Assembly: GCA_002691795.1 (NCBI GenBank)
Contig: NZIY01000030.1
Coordinates: 3,483 to 18,512, forward strand
Direction of reading: 5' to 3'
Length of the DNA: 15,030 nucleotides
Origin: SAR116 cluster bacterium
GTDB lineage: Bacteria > Pseudomonadota > Alphaproteobacteria > Puniceispirillales > Marisalimonadaceae
A program made the position numbers and the translations under genes. This document shows positions 1 to 7,545 of the stretch, one piece after another. The notes under the pieces were generated by a model, which did not search any database, was not told the DNA's origin, and worked only from the letters and a program-made list of their open reading frames with translations. Position 1 is the first letter of the stretch, and every line of letters starts with the position of its first letter.

Positions 1-347
1 TTTGAATATAAGTTAAAATAAACGATATCTAATCGCTGGTTTGCCTCATCGTTTAATCCAAAAGTAATTATTCTAGAAGGACCTCTTTTTTTAAAAAAAC
101 CTTTTTTTATATTTAATTCAATAATAACAACATCAACTGTGATTATATCGCCTTCAATAGATTTTCTAATTGATGTATTTTTAAATCTATTAATATGTTT
201 AATAGGCAGATTAAAAAGATGATCGATAATTCTTAAACCAAGTTTATTTTTAACAAACTTAATTGTTTTTGGACCAATTCCTTTTATATTTTCAATAGAA
301 TTAAAAATTTTTTCTGATACATTATTTTTTTTAATAGTTGTAGACAA
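1..347 (-). CDS. recG: ATP-dependent DNA helicase RecG, N-terminal fragment (cut by window edge)
   Basis: RecG remodels stalled replication forks and Holliday junctions. Only the first ~115 residues are inside the window. Translating the minus strand from 347 gives an open frame with no stop. It contains a helix-hairpin-helix-like GIGPKT segment near residue 23 and then DHLFNLPIKHINRF, which matches the start of RecG (GIGPKxA..., LLFHLPxxYIDR) leading into the OB/wedge domain. The start must be TTG at 347-345: the frame has a TAA stop at 359-357 and no ATG between. An AAGGA ribosome site lies 6 bases upstream of the TTG. The gene is divergent from sdhE with only 38 bases between, and recG next to sdhE-mfd is a common alphaproteobacterial arrangement. 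The helicase motifs lie outside the window, so the call rests on the N-terminus and synteny. Confidence 0.85.
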   Translation of the reverse strand, partial: MSTTIKKNNVSEKIFNSIENIKGIGPKTIKFVKNKLGLRIIDHLFNLPIKHINRFKNTSIRKSIEGDIITVDVVIIELNIKKGFFKKRGPSRIITFGLNDEANQRLDIVYFNLYS

Positions 348-353
348 ATAACA

Positions 354-358
354 TCCTT
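354..358 (-). promoter_or_regulatory. Ribosome binding site of recG
   Basis: AAGGA on the minus strand, 6 bases before the TTG at 347-345. It decides the recG start, because no ATG is available between the upstream in-frame stop and the conserved region. Confidence 0.6.
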
Positions 359-385
359 AATTGATTAATAAATTACGATAATTTT

Positions 386-661
386 ATGAAAGAAAAATTA
401 AACAATAAAGATTTAATTATAAAAAAATTAATTTATAGATCAAAATATACTGGAACAAAGGAAACTGACATACTTTTATCAAATTTTGTAAACAATTACA
501 TTAAAAAATTATCTTTTGACGAATTGAATACATATGAAAAACTTTTAGACAGTGGTGATCCGCGAATTTGGAGGTTAGCAATTGCAAATGAAGTTTCTCA
601 AGATAAAAAAGAATTAATGCTTCTTGAACTCATAAAAAAATGCGGTACTATTGATGATTGA
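386..661 (+). CDS. sdhE: FAD assembly factor SdhE (SDHAF2/YgfY family)
   Basis: SdhE helps attach FAD covalently to the flavoprotein subunit of succinate dehydrogenase; it acts in the cytoplasm. The 91-residue length is normal for the family. The pattern IYRSKYTGTKETDILL (residues 16-31) followed by LSFDELNTYEKLLDSGDP (42-59) matches the alphaproteobacterial family. The hallmark RGxxE motif reads TGTKE here (22-26), so Arg is replaced by Thr while Gly and Glu are kept. There is no clear Shine-Dalgarno sequence before the ATG. A weak promoter could be TAGACA (341-346) with ATTAAT (364-369), which would lie partly inside recG. The gene overlaps the start of mfd by 8 bases, suggesting translational coupling. 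Confidence 0.88.
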   Translation: MKEKLNNKDLIIKKLIYRSKYTGTKETDILLSNFVNNYIKKLSFDELNTYEKLLDSGDPRIWRLAIANEVSQDKKELMLLELIKKCGTIDD

Positions 662-2540
662 TTTTAAAGTCAATCCAATATTTGAAAATCGTTCATATAT
701 AAATGGAATAGATGAAGCTTTTTTACCAATTTTTATCAGTAAAACATTACAAACTTACAAAAAGCTTTTTCTTGTTCTAAAAAATGATAAACAATTAAAT
801 GCAGTTGAAAATTTAATTTCAATATCAAATCCTAAATGTAAAATACTATCTTTCCCAGCATGGGACACATCGCCTTATGATAAATCTTCACCAAATGTAA
901 CATTAAGTGGGCAAAGAATAAGCACATTGACTGTTTTAACAAAGAATGATTTTTCAAATGAAGAATTGATTGTTTTAACCACCTTTAATGGTATCTTTAT
1001 TAAAACAGCACCTCTATTATTTTATAAAAATCTTCAAATAAATATTGCTGTTTCTCAAACCATATCTGTTCTAAAGCTAAGAGATCAAATTTTTAATATG
1101 GGTTATTCAAAAGTTAATACAGTAAGAGAAAATAATGAGTTTTCTATAAGGGGTGATATTGTTGATATATTTAATTCAGGTTCACAAAAACCTTTTCGAA
1201 TTTATATTAACAATGATGTGGTTGAAAACATAAGTTATTTTGATTCTTTAACACAAAGAAATATAGCTCATTCATCTAAAATAAAAAGTGTAAGTTTAAA
1301 TGCAGCTTCAGAAATATTATTATTAGATGAAAATATTCAAATTTTTAAAAAAAACTATTCAAAATTTTTTGATATTGACATTAAAAATGATGAGATTTAT
1401 TCAAAAATTATTTCAGGACAACGTTTATCTGGAATTGAAAATTATTTAGGATTATTTTTTGAAAATGAACTTTCCAACATTTTTGATTTTATTAATTTCA
1501 ACAAAACTCTTTGTGACATAAGAGTTTTGTTTTTTGAAACTAATATTAACCATGTAAATAAAAGATATGATGAACTTAATACTTTGTATCAAAAAAGAAT
1601 AGATGAAAATTCCAATGTTTTATTACCTCAAAAAAACTATTTAACACCTAATGAATTTAAAGAATATTCAAAAAAAAGAAAATTTATTTTTATTAATCAT
1701 CTACAAAAAAATGATTCACTTGATTTTAATTCAAAAAGAATAAATTTACCTAAGAGTAATTCTCTTAATAAATCTGCTTTAGAATATTTGCTTCAATTTA
1801 TAGTTAATGAACTTAAAAAAAAGAAAAGTTTAATTTTTTGTTCTTCTGATAAAGAAAAATTATTAAATTATAAAAAATATTTTGAAAGCTCGCTTATTGA
1901 CGAAAAATCAAACATAATTCATGATAATTATTATAATTTATTAAATTCCAATATCAAAAATAAACTTGTTTTTTGCGATATTAATATAGGAAATAGTTTT
2001 CAATTTAATGATTATGTTTTTATAAATGAAAATGACTACTCAAAAAGCAATTTTAAACCAAAAAAACCTAAAATTAAAAAAGCTGAAAACTTTCTTAAAG
2101 ATCTAAATACTCTAAAGACTAATGATTATGTCGCTCATATTGATCATGGTATTGGTATTTATAAATCTTTGGAAATTATAAATATATCAAATAATGATCA
2201 TGATTGTTTAAAAATTGAATATTCTGGTGGTGATAAGCTTTTTGTTCCAGTTGAAAACATTAATTTATTGTCAAAAATTGGTGATGGAACAGAAATAAGA
2301 ATTTTAGATAAATTAGGTTCATCTCAATGGTTAATAAAAAAAAATAAAATTAAAAATAAAATTGATGATTTAGCACATAAATTAATTAATACTGCTGCTA
2401 AAAGGAGAGTTCAAAATGAAGTGACTGTTTACGAACCAAAAAATTATTCTGATTTTATAAATAATTTTCCTCATGTATTAACAGATGATCAGGAAACTGC
2501 GATTGATGATACATTAAAGGATATATATTCTAACAAATAA
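654..2540 (+). CDS. mfd: Transcription-repair coupling factor Mfd, N-terminal part (split gene)
   Basis: Mfd removes RNA polymerase stalled at DNA lesions and recruits UvrA. This 628-residue piece holds the UvrB-like N-terminal module (ILSFPAWDTSPYDKSSPN near residues 65-82) and the CarD-like RNA-polymerase-interacting domain (VAHIDHGIGIYKSLE near 490, then LFVPVENINLLSKI). The first part of the translocase follows, up to FPHVLTDDQETAIDD. It stops at TAA 2538-2540, immediately before the conserved MDRLICGDVGFGKT segment, which continues in the other piece in the -1 frame. The break lies inside translocase domain 1, between its Q-motif-like region and Walker A, and not at a domain boundary. 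ATG 654 is preferred; TTG 651 just before it is in frame. The start overlaps the sdhE stop. Confidence 0.92.
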   Translation: MIDFKVNPIFENRSYINGIDEAFLPIFISKTLQTYKKLFLVLKNDKQLNAVENLISISNPKCKILSFPAWDTSPYDKSSPNVTLSGQRISTLTVLTKNDFSNEELIVLTTFNGIFIKTAPLLFYKNLQINIAVSQTISVLKLRDQIFNMGYSKVNTVRENNEFSIRGDIVDIFNSGSQKPFRIYINNDVVENISYFDSLTQRNIAHSSKIKSVSLNAASEILLLDENIQIFKKNYSKFFDIDIKNDEIYSKIISGQRLSGIENYLGLFFENELSNIFDFINFNKTLCDIRVLFFETNINHVNKRYDELNTLYQKRIDENSNVLLPQKNYLTPNEFKEYSKKRKFIFINHLQKNDSLDFNSKRINLPKSNSLNKSALEYLLQFIVNELKKKKSLIFCSSDKEKLLNYKKYFESSLIDEKSNIIHDNYYNLLNSNIKNKLVFCDINIGNSFQFNDYVFINENDYSKSNFKPKKPKIKKAENFLKDLNTLKTNDYVAHIDHGIGIYKSLEIINISNNDHDCLKIEYSGGDKLFVPVENINLLSKIGDGTEIRILDKLGSSQWLIKKNKIKNKIDDLAHKLINTAAKRRVQNEVTVYEPKNYSDFINNFPHVLTDDQETAIDDTLKDIYSNK

Positions 2541-4111
2541 TGGATAGACTTATTTGTGGTGATGTTGGTTTTGGAAAAACAGAAGTTGCTATAAGAGCAT
2601 CATTTGTTATTGCCTCATCTGGTAAACAAGTTGCATTAGTTGCTCCTACAACAATTTTAGTTGAACAACATTTTAAAACATTTGAAGAAAGATTTAAATC
2701 TTTTGGAGTTTCTATAAAAAGTTTGTCTAGAATGACAAGTAATAAAAATAAACTTGAAATTAAAAATGACCTTAGAAATGGAAAACTATCAATTGTTATA
2801 GGAACGCATGCTCTTTTATCTAAAGATGTTTCCTTCTTTAATTTAGGTATGATTATAATTGATGAAGAGCAACATTTTGGAGTTTCTCAAAAAGAAAGAC
2901 TTAAAGAGCTTCAGTTTGATATTCACGTTTTGACTTTATCAGCAACTCCAATTCCAAGAACACTCCAACTCTCATTAACTGGAATTAAAGATTTAAGTTT
3001 AATTACCACTCCACCAACCAATAGGTTAGCTGTACGAACTTTTATAAATGAATGGGATAAAGTTACTTTAACTGATGCAATAAATAGAGAATTAGATAGA
3101 AATGGGCAAATATTTGTAGTTTGTCCGAGAATAAAAGATATCGATAAAATTTTTAAACTTATTGAAAAAATGTCTTCTAAATTAATGATTTCTATTGCAC
3201 ATGGTAAATTAAACACAAATGATCTTGAGAAAAGTATAATCAATTTTTATCAAAAAAAATCAAATTTATTAATTTCTACAAATATCATTGAATCCGGAAT
3301 AGATATTCCAAACGCTAACACTCTAATAGTTTATAATGCAGACTTGTTTGGGTTATCTCAACTTTATCAACTAAGAGGTAGAGTAGGAAGAAGTGATAAA
3401 AGAGCATATGCTTATCTCACAACTCAAAAAGGAAAAATCTTAAATGATAATGCTAACGAACGACTTAAAGTTTTAAAAACATTAGATAATTTAGGAGCGG
3501 GATTTTCATTAGCTAATTATGATCTTGATATTAGAGGTGCTGGGAACCTTTTGGGGGATGAACAATCTGGTCAAATTAGAGATATAGGATATGAACTCTA
3601 TCAAAAAATGTTAATGGAAACCATTAATAATCTTAAAAAAAATAAAAGTACTTATCATGTTAATTGGTCCCCAACTATTAATATTGGAAAACCAGTTTTA
3701 ATACCAGAAGGATATGTTGAAGATTTAGCTACAAGAATGTCATTGTATAGAAAAATTGGTGATTTAAATTCAAATGATGAAATTAAAAACTTTATTGATG
3801 AGTTGAATGAAAGGTTCGGTCCACCGCCAACTGAAGTAACAAATTTAATTTATACAATATCTCTTAAAATAATTTGTATTAAAATGAATGTTAATTTTAT
3901 AGACATTGGACCAAAAGCTTTATTGATCGGTTTTAGACAGCAAAGTGAAAAAAACATCCCTAAAATTCTTAAGTGGGTAAATTACAACAAAAAAAATATT
4001 AAATTTAGAAATGATGAAAAAATCGTCATAGCCTTAAAGGGCAAAAATATAAATAGATTTAAATTATTAAAAAATTATCTAAAAGAAATAAATGAATTAA
4101 TAAAATTCTAA
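2540..4111 (+). CDS. mfd: Transcription-repair coupling factor Mfd, C-terminal translocase part (split gene)
   Basis: This is the motor and autoinhibitory half of Mfd, 523 residues. It has Walker A GDVGFGKT (7-14), the DEEQ box (108-111), SAT (134-136), the arginine-finger region LRGRVGRS (278-285), and the RecG/Mfd-type hook IRGAGNLLGDEQSG (331-344). The C-terminal TRCF domain includes GYVEDLATRMSLYRKI (391-406). Its ATG overlaps the stop of the N-terminal piece by one base (TAATG). Restoring one A at about 2535-2537 would read SNK-I-MDRLICGD and rejoin both parts into about 1152 residues, close to the normal length of Mfd. Alone, this half lacks the UvrA and RNA-polymerase binding domains. 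It may be made by reinitiation, or the break may be a sequencing error in an A run. It ends convergently, overlapping the lipoprotein gene by 3 bases. Confidence 0.92.
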   Translation: MDRLICGDVGFGKTEVAIRASFVIASSGKQVALVAPTTILVEQHFKTFEERFKSFGVSIKSLSRMTSNKNKLEIKNDLRNGKLSIVIGTHALLSKDVSFFNLGMIIIDEEQHFGVSQKERLKELQFDIHVLTLSATPIPRTLQLSLTGIKDLSLITTPPTNRLAVRTFINEWDKVTLTDAINRELDRNGQIFVVCPRIKDIDKIFKLIEKMSSKLMISIAHGKLNTNDLEKSIINFYQKKSNLLISTNIIESGIDIPNANTLIVYNADLFGLSQLYQLRGRVGRSDKRAYAYLTTQKGKILNDNANERLKVLKTLDNLGAGFSLANYDLDIRGAGNLLGDEQSGQIRDIGYELYQKMLMETINNLKKNKSTYHVNWSPTINIGKPVLIPEGYVEDLATRMSLYRKIGDLNSNDEIKNFIDELNERFGPPPTEVTNLIYTISLKIICIKMNVNFIDIGPKALLIGFRQQSEKNIPKILKWVNYNKKNIKFRNDEKIVIALKGKNINRFKLLKNYLKEINELIKF

Positions 4112-4389
4112 TTACATCTGAAAGTACCTTTTGTTTTCTCAAAATCTACTGTATTAATTTTTACCAATGTATATTTGTTTGAACCACAAGTTTTGATTAT
4201 CTCATCTTTAGTTATTTGGGGAAGATTTATTAGATAATTTGGGTCTAACTTCCATACAACATTAATATATTTTCTTAATTCTTTTTGTACTACATTGGAT
4301 TCCTTTTTTTCCTTTTTTAGGGCATAAGAAGAGCAATTTGTTATGAATATAATTAATACCAAATTGAAAAATAAATATATTTTTTTCAT
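4108..4389 (-). CDS. Small predicted lipoprotein of unknown function
   Basis: I do not recognise this family. Starting at ATG 4389 the protein has 93 residues. It has a short basic start, a hydrophobic stretch (MKKIYLFFNLVLIIFITNC), and a lipobox-like ITNC with the lipidated Cys at 19, followed by a Lys/Glu-rich linker. The mature part is about 70 residues with two further cysteines (68 and 92) that could form a disulfide in the periplasm. The start at 4389 is chosen because AAGGA lies 6 bases upstream and the signal sequence begins there; an in-frame start at 4434 would put 15 unrelated residues ahead of it. It lies 11 bases after gloA on the same strand, so it is probably the second gene of that operon. 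Asn at the -1 position of the lipobox is less usual. Confidence 0.7.
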   Translation of the reverse strand: MKKIYLFFNLVLIIFITNCSSYALKKEKKESNVVQKELRKYINVVWKLDPNYLINLPQITKDEIIKTCGSNKYTLVKINTVDFEKTKGTFRCN

Positions 4390-4395
4390 AAAAAA

Positions 4396-4400
4396 TCCTT
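4396..4400 (-). promoter_or_regulatory. Ribosome binding site of the lipoprotein gene
   Basis: AAGGA on the minus strand, 6 bases before ATG 4389-4387. It sits between the gloA stop and this start and supports the signal-peptide start over the longer frame. Confidence 0.6.
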
Positions 4401-4841
4401 TTACCAAGTTCCAGTGTTTTTCATTGATTTCCAAGGGTCTATAATATCTAGAGGTTCTCCTTGTTGAAGTAGTTCTATTGAAATATCATTTGGTGATTTA
4501 ATAAAAGCCATTCTTCCATCTCTGGGTGGTCTATTAATAGTTACACCTTTATCCATAAGTTTTTGACAAGTTTCGTATATGTTTGGTACTGAAAAAGCTA
4601 AATGTCCAAAATTTCTTCCTTTTTCAAGATTCTCGTAATCCCAATTATGTGTAAGTTCAATTTCTGGAGACCTTGAATTTATAGCAGATTTTTCATCTTC
4701 TGATGCTGCCAAGAAAATTAAGGTAAATTTTCCTTCTGGAACTTCTTTTCTTCTAGTTTCAATTAAGCCTAATTTATTACAAAAGAAATCTAATGATTCT
4801 TCTAGATTATTTACTCTAATCATTGTATGCAAAAATTTCAT
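4401..4841 (-). CDS. gloA: Lactoylglutathione lyase (glyoxalase I)
   Basis: The enzyme converts the hemithioacetal of methylglyoxal and glutathione to S-lactoylglutathione in the cytoplasm, detoxifying methylglyoxal. The 146-residue protein shows the paired beta-alpha-beta-beta-beta modules of the vicinal oxygen chelate fold. Expected metal ligands are visible: His5 (FLHTMIRV), Glu62 (IELTHNW), His80 (FGHLAFSV) and Glu123 (SIELLQ). The phrase [14 protein letters not shown] is the usual first-module signature. It starts at ATG 4841 with GGAG 8 bases upstream and is followed closely by the small lipoprotein. The sharp match to all four ligands makes glyoxalase I more likely than another VOC family member; nickel or zinc use cannot be told from this. 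Confidence 0.9.
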   Translation of the reverse strand: MKFLHTMIRVNNLEESLDFFCNKLGLIETRRKEVPEGKFTLIFLAASEDEKSAINSRSPEIELTHNWDYENLEKGRNFGHLAFSVPNIYETCQKLMDKGVTINRPPRDGRMAFIKSPNDISIELLQQGEPLDIIDPWKSMKNTGTW

Positions 4842-4849
4842 TTAATATA

Positions 4850-4895
4850 CTCCAACATAATATTAAAAATTATATCTATTTGTTAGAAGATTCAA
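4850..4895 (-). promoter_or_regulatory. Candidate promoter and ribosome site of gloA
   Basis: On the minus strand, a perfect TATAAT -10 hexamer lies at 4874-4869. A TTGAAT -35-like hexamer (4 of 6) lies at 4895-4890, with a short 15-base spacer. Transcription would start near 4862, giving a leader of about 20 bases that contains GGAG (4853-4850). AT-rich DNA produces such hexamers often, so the -35 is the weak part. The 77-base gap must also drive the divergent aldolase operon, but I see no convincing promoter on that strand. Confidence 0.4.
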
Positions 4896-4918
4896 TATTT
4901 TTATTTTATATTAATAAA

Positions 4919-6046
4919 ATGACAAACTTAGAATACGGATATAATGTTCCAGCTTTAAAAGGGATGGATTTTAATGAAATACAAACTCCTTGTTTAATAA
5001 TAGACCTTGAAATTTTTAAACGTAATATAGAACTAATGAAACAATTTACATTAAAAAATAATGTTAATTTAAGACCTCATGCTAAAATGCACAAATCAGT
5101 AGAAGTTTCAAAATATCAAATTAAATATGGGAATGCCCAAGGTATATGTTGTCAAAAACTAAGTGAAGCTGAAGTTTTTGTTAGATCTGGAATTAAAGAC
5201 GTATTAATAACGAACCAAATATGCGATCCAATAAAAATTGATCGTTTGTGTAAAATTAATAAGTCAGATGCCGAAATATCTTTTTGTGTAGACAATTTTG
5301 TAATCTTAAAAAATATACAAACTATTGCTTTTCAAAATAATGTAAAACTAAAATTATTTATTGAATTAGAGTGTGGAGCTCAAAGATGTGGAGTTGATGA
5401 TACAAGTGAAATTAAAAAAATGATTAATTTTATTAAAAAATCTTCACAGTTAACTTTATCAGGGTTTCATGCATACAATGGTTCAAATCAACATATTATA
5501 AATCATGAAGAAAGAATGAACTCTGTAAACAAAACTAATTCTAAAATTCAAAATATTCTTAAATATTTTGAACTATCTGATTTAATTGTCACTGGTGGTG
5601 GAACTGGATGCTTTGAAGATGAAACAAGAAAAAATCTTTATAATGAAATTCAAGTTGGATCCTATGCTTTTATGGATGTTCATTATTCAAGGTTAAATAA
5701 AATCAGATCTGACATTATTTTTGAAAATTCTCTATTTATTCTAACAAGTGTTATTTCTATTTCAAAATCTAACTTTAGTGTTGTTGACGCGGGTCTAAAA
5801 TCAATGTCAGTTGATAGTGGACTTCCAGTTGTTTACAAAAATGACAATTTAAAATATGTAAGTTGCTCCGATGAACATGGAATTATTGAAGATAATGAAA
5901 ATTGTTTAAAATTGAATGATAAACTAAAATTAATTCCTGGTCATTGTGACCCGACATGTAATTTACATGATTGGTATGTAGTTATAAATAAAGCAGGAAA
6001 AGTTTTTGATTTATGGGAAATTTCTGCTAGAGGATTTAGTTTATAA
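4919..6046 (+). CDS. D-threonine aldolase / D-3-hydroxyaspartate aldolase family PLP enzyme
   Basis: Members of this fold-type III (alanine-racemase-like) family cleave D-3-hydroxy amino acids to glycine or, in relatives, dehydrate D-serine, using PLP and a divalent metal. The 375-residue protein has the lysine motif LRPHAKMHK, with probable Schiff-base Lys56, and the phosphate-binding VTGGGTGCF. Near the end is GHCDPTCNLHD, with His342 and Asp344 as the metal ligands. The H-x-D pair is that of D-threonine aldolase; D-serine dehydratases normally have H-x-C. I prefer ATG 4919, where homology begins; the frame is open back to 4823 but that stretch is AT-rich and would overlap gloA. The stop overlaps the photolyase start (TAATG). 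The substrate is uncertain: D-threonine, D-allothreonine and erythro-3-hydroxyaspartate are all possible. Confidence 0.82.
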   Translation: MTNLEYGYNVPALKGMDFNEIQTPCLIIDLEIFKRNIELMKQFTLKNNVNLRPHAKMHKSVEVSKYQIKYGNAQGICCQKLSEAEVFVRSGIKDVLITNQICDPIKIDRLCKINKSDAEISFCVDNFVILKNIQTIAFQNNVKLKLFIELECGAQRCGVDDTSEIKKMINFIKKSSQLTLSGFHAYNGSNQHIINHEERMNSVNKTNSKIQNILKYFELSDLIVTGGGTGCFEDETRKNLYNEIQVGSYAFMDVHYSRLNKIRSDIIFENSLFILTSVISISKSNFSVVDAGLKSMSVDSGLPVVYKNDNLKYVSCSDEHGIIEDNENCLKLNDKLKLIPGHCDPTCNLHDWYVVINKAGKVFDLWEISARGFSL

Positions 6047-7542
6047 TGTCTAAGTTTCAAAAAGATAGTCTATTAGTAATCTTAGGAAATCAATTATTTC
6101 CAGTGGAATATTTAAGTTCATTAAATATTACAAATGTTTATATGAAAGAAGATTTAGAACTTTGTACTTATTTCAAACATCATAAAATGAAATTAGCCCT
6201 CTTTTTAACTTCAATGAGAGATTACAGAGATTTGTTAAAAAAAAAAGGTTTTGATGTTTTTTATGAAAGTTTTAAGCCTGGTGTTAAAGAAAAAGAAAAT
6301 TATATTAATCATTTAAAATTTTACATTAAAAAAAATAACATAAAAAATATATATATTCATGAAATTGCTGACAAATTTTTTGAAAGCAAGATTCTTAAAA
6401 TTTCAAGTGAAATAAATATAAACTTTTTAAAGTCCCCCATGTTTATCTTAGATAAACAGGACTTAATTGGGTATGCAAATAATAATAAAAATTTAAGGAT
6501 GGTTTCTTTTTATCAAATGATGAGAAAAAAACTTAATATACTTTTAGATAATGATAATAAGCCTATAGGTGGAAAGTGGTCATTTGACGAATTAAATAGA
6601 AAATCTTTACCGAAAGACATTGAAATTCCAGATCTATATAAGTTTACACATTCTAAAAATTTAAAAGATGTCAAAATAATTATTCACAAAAACTTCTCCA
6701 ATCACCCAGGTGAATGCTCAAATTTTTGGATGCCTACAAATAGAAAAAATGCATTACACTTATTAGAAATTTTTATTAAAGAAAAGTTTAAAAAATTTGG
6801 TGATTATGAGGATGCAATTGATATTAACCATAACTTTTTATTTCATTCTTGTCTAAGCTCTTCTTTAAATCTTGGTTTAATAACTCCACAAGAAATAATA
6901 GATAAAGTGAAAACAACTAAGGATATTCCATTGAATTCACTTGAAGGCTTCATAAGACAAATTATAGGTTGGAGAGAGTTTATAAGATTGATTTATTTTT
7001 TAAAAAGTGATGTTCAAGAAAAATCTAATTATTGGAGTCATGAAAGAAAGTTTAAAGATTGTTGGTATAATGGAACAACTGGATTAAAACCATTAGACGA
7101 TACAATAAAAAAATGTTTGAAATATGGGTATGTTCATCATATACCGCGTTTGATGATTTTAAGTAACTTAATGAATTTATGTAAAATTTCTCCTTTAGAA
7201 ATTTATAAATGGTTTATGGAAATGTTTGTTGATAGCAGTGACTGGGTAATGGGACCAAATGTATTCGGTATGGGGACGTATGCTGATGGAGGAATATTTT
7301 CAACTAAGCCTTACATATGTGGTTCTAATTATATATTGAAAATGAGCAATTATAAAAAAGATAGTTGGTGTGACGTGATAGATGGACTTTATTGGACATT
7401 TATCTCGAATAATAAATTCTTTTTTTCAAAAAATCCTCGTTTAAATATGATGGTAAAAACATTAGAGAGAATGAAACCAGAGCGAAAAAAAATAATTTTT
7501 CAAAAAGCGGATGAATTTATCAATAATGTTACTTATATATAG
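6046..7542 (+). CDS. Photolyase/cryptochrome of the (6-4) FeS-BCP (PhrB) type, lacking the FeS cysteines
   Basis: This family repairs UV (6-4) photoproducts with light and FAD. The 498-residue length is close to Agrobacterium PhrB. Visible landmarks are the N-terminal LVILGNQLF (antenna domain), EGFIRQIIGWREFIR (300-314), the GYVHHIPRLM helix with the His pair 364-365 needed for (6-4) repair, and DWVMGPNVFGMGTYADGG (399-416). In typical members four Cys bind a [4Fe-4S] cluster. Here the first aligns with Pro349, the CxxC pair aligns with Lys437 and Ser440, and the loop before the last Cys is about 10 residues shorter, leaving only Cys442 nearby. So the cluster is probably absent. Start ATG is coupled to the aldolase stop by TAATG, and msrA follows after 3 bases. 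DNA repair or sensing cannot be told apart from sequence. Confidence 0.88.
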   Translation: MSKFQKDSLLVILGNQLFPVEYLSSLNITNVYMKEDLELCTYFKHHKMKLALFLTSMRDYRDLLKKKGFDVFYESFKPGVKEKENYINHLKFYIKKNNIKNIYIHEIADKFFESKILKISSEININFLKSPMFILDKQDLIGYANNNKNLRMVSFYQMMRKKLNILLDNDNKPIGGKWSFDELNRKSLPKDIEIPDLYKFTHSKNLKDVKIIIHKNFSNHPGECSNFWMPTNRKNALHLLEIFIKEKFKKFGDYEDAIDINHNFLFHSCLSSSLNLGLITPQEIIDKVKTTKDIPLNSLEGFIRQIIGWREFIRLIYFLKSDVQEKSNYWSHERKFKDCWYNGTTGLKPLDDTIKKCLKYGYVHHIPRLMILSNLMNLCKISPLEIYKWFMEMFVDSSDWVMGPNVFGMGTYADGGIFSTKPYICGSNYILKMSNYKKDSWCDVIDGLYWTFISNNKFFFSKNPRLNMMVKTLERMKPERKKIIFQKADEFINNVTYI

Positions 7543-7545
7543 GAT

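Noticed and set aside
341..369. Promoter TAGACA-17-ATTAAT for sdhE
   Set aside because: The hexamers are 5 of 6 and 4 of 6 matches, common by chance in this base composition, so I mention it only within the sdhE entry.
2528..2545. Programmed -1 ribosomal frameshift producing full-length Mfd
   Set aside because: The bases before the stop do not form a slippery X XXY YYZ heptamer, and I see no GC-rich stem-loop after it. The short A run is too small for efficient transcriptional slippage. A simple base loss explains the shift better.
2923..3243. Minus-strand open frame of 106 codons
   Set aside because: It lies wholly inside the conserved Mfd translocase coding sequence on the other strand and shows no family pattern.
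4823..4918. N-terminal extension of the aldolase by 32 residues
   Set aside because: It would overlap gloA on the other strand, cover the gloA promoter region, and add AT-driven residues before the normal family start.
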